Source: Botrytis cinerea B05.10 (Eukaryota > Ascomycota > Leotiomycetes > Helotiales > Sclerotiniaceae). Taken from it: a DNA stretch of 64,000 nt. The stretch spans positions 620,001 through 684,000 of the forward strand of contig NC_037316.1 in NCBI RefSeq assembly GCF_000143535.2. Reading direction: 5' to 3'. Both the position numbers and the translations under genes were made by a program. Below are positions 63,327 to 64,000 of this stretch, one piece after another (position 1 is the first letter of the stretch; each line of letters opens with the position of its first letter). Under the pieces are notes generated by a model. The model did not search any database. It was not told the origin of the DNA and was given only the letters and a program-made list of their open reading frames with translations.

Positions 63327-63351
63327 CCGGGTTCAAATCCCGGCATGGCCC
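63327..63351 (+). pseudogene. tRNA 3' half (T arm and acceptor only)
   Basis: CCGGG-TTCAAAT-CCCGG forms a perfect T arm, followed by CATGGCC and C as an acceptor 3' strand. No matching 5' half (GGCCATG) or D arm is present upstream, where AT-rich DNA and the gypsy fragment lie. Its downstream flank matches that of the intact tRNA-Pro, so it is probably a truncated related tRNA. Confidence 0.75.
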
Positions 63352-63494
63352 TTGTTTTTGCAAAGCTCAGTTGTGTTTTGATTAGTGAAGCTTTTGATAT
63401 GGAATATTTTGGTTGGGCATCTAACTTTCGAAGTTTTGCTATCTTCTTGTGTCTTGGTGGGGTACACGTACGAATGACTAATGTTATCTAAATG
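63352..63494 (+). repeat. Second copy of the tRNA 3' flank
   Basis: Partner of 37642-37772 in the same orientation, with similarity strongest in the last 60 bases. Beyond it, to about 63.9 kb, no gene was recognised. Confidence 0.85.
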
Positions 63495-63916
63495 AGGTTT
63501 GCAAATGTGATCTATGCACATTAGGAAAGAACATCTATCGAATTCCATTTGACCTTCTTCTTCCGTGGTTTTACCTGTAATTCGAATGGTAGAAATCACC
63601 TGTCTGAGTAATCTCTTAACCCGGGAACTGATAAATTCAATAGCGAGTATACGTGGGGAACCGAAACTCTAAGGAGAAGGGTCTTCCCTCAAGGGCCCAA
63701 CGTCAATGTCTTCGGATTTGTGGAGTGATGGGAAAGTTGAACCTATCGAAACGTTTGAAATTTTCTCACTCACATATCTTCATTCCACCTGTCCAAAAAC
63801 ACGTCAAAAAAAAACAATTTTATTTATTGCAGAGTTAACTGGAATTTTTTAACTCATGATGGGTTTGGAAGTTCGAGAGCAGTATTGATCCCAACTCCCA
63901 GCAAAAACAAAAACAT

Positions 63917-64000
63917 TGATCACTGGCGGTTTCGAACCGCCGACCTTGGCGTGCCAAACCCATCTGAAAGAACAGAATAGATATTAGCACCACGCTCTAA
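63917..64000 (-). tRNA. tRNA-Ile(AAT) with intron, cut by window edge
   Basis: On the minus strand the 5' exon (64000-63982) reads TTAGAGCGTGGTGCTAATA. A 29-base intron follows (63981-63953). The 3' exon begins ACGCCAAGGTC, then T arm GGCGG-TTCGAAA-CCGCC and acceptor AGTGATC (63924-63918) with discriminator A. This matches eukaryotic tRNA-Ile(AAT) closely. The anticodon stem TGGTG/CGCCA pairs only after intron removal. The acceptor 5' strand and D stem 5' side lie outside the window. Confidence 0.92.

Overview
The window is nuclear DNA of a filamentous ascomycete. The evidence is short spliceosomal introns with GT(A/G)AGT-like donors and CTAAY-like branch sites, fungal-type ADE2 (fused PurK-PurE), secreted dipeptidyl-peptidase V, Zn2Cys6 clusters, a SAD-1-like RNA-dependent RNA polymerase, and very AT-rich blocks of transposons whose codons carry C-to-T and G-to-A changes as left by RIP (repeat-induced point mutation). 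The mix of gene-rich DNA and AT-rich RIP blocks suits Leotiomycetes such as Botrytis and its relatives. That assignment is inference; no species marker was seen.

Layout. 1-1114: no convincing gene. 1.1-11.0 kb is a compact gene block: ADE2 (+), CstF-64/Rna15 (-), prohibitin-2 (+), secreted DppV (+) and an unrecognised protein (+). 11.0-15.4 kb holds a weak proline-rich ORF (-) and a one-helix membrane protein whose 5' half carries an in-frame stop and a reading-frame problem. 16.6-20.7 kb encodes a full RNA-dependent RNA polymerase (-). 20.7-35.0 kb is mostly gene desert rich in simple repeats and 26-27-nt G runs, with one gene inside it, a single-pass SH3 protein resembling Fus1 (-). 35.0-36.9 kb encodes a large protein ending in a degenerate riboflavin-kinase-like domain (-). 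An intron-containing tRNA-Pro(CGG) lies at 37.5 kb.

37.8-47.1 kb is a RIP-degraded nest: a Ty1/copia element (LTRs 37994-38461 and 44723-45213, target duplication ATATA) sits inside the transposase gene of a Fot1-type DNA transposon. 47.1-56.1 kb is normal-composition DNA with two genes, a protein with two zinc-cluster motifs (-) and a 1195-residue disordered repeat protein (-). 56.1-63.3 kb is a second nest: a full-length Ty3/gypsy element (56601-63057, target duplication AAAAC) inside a fragment of a relative of itself. Just beyond is a tRNA 3' half whose downstream flank matches the flank of tRNA-Pro at 37.6 kb, so related sequences in the same orientation bracket the whole 25.7-kb block. 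An intron-containing tRNA-Ile(AAT), cut by the window edge, closes the window.

The left-hand genes are core housekeeping genes (purine synthesis, mRNA 3'-end formation, mitochondrial prohibitin). The right half looks like accessory, transposon-bounded sequence. The polymerase belongs to small-RNA/silencing pathways that in other fungi act on unpaired or repeated DNA; any link to the degraded elements here is only thematic. No gene cluster for a secondary metabolite or a clearly new multi-gene system was seen.
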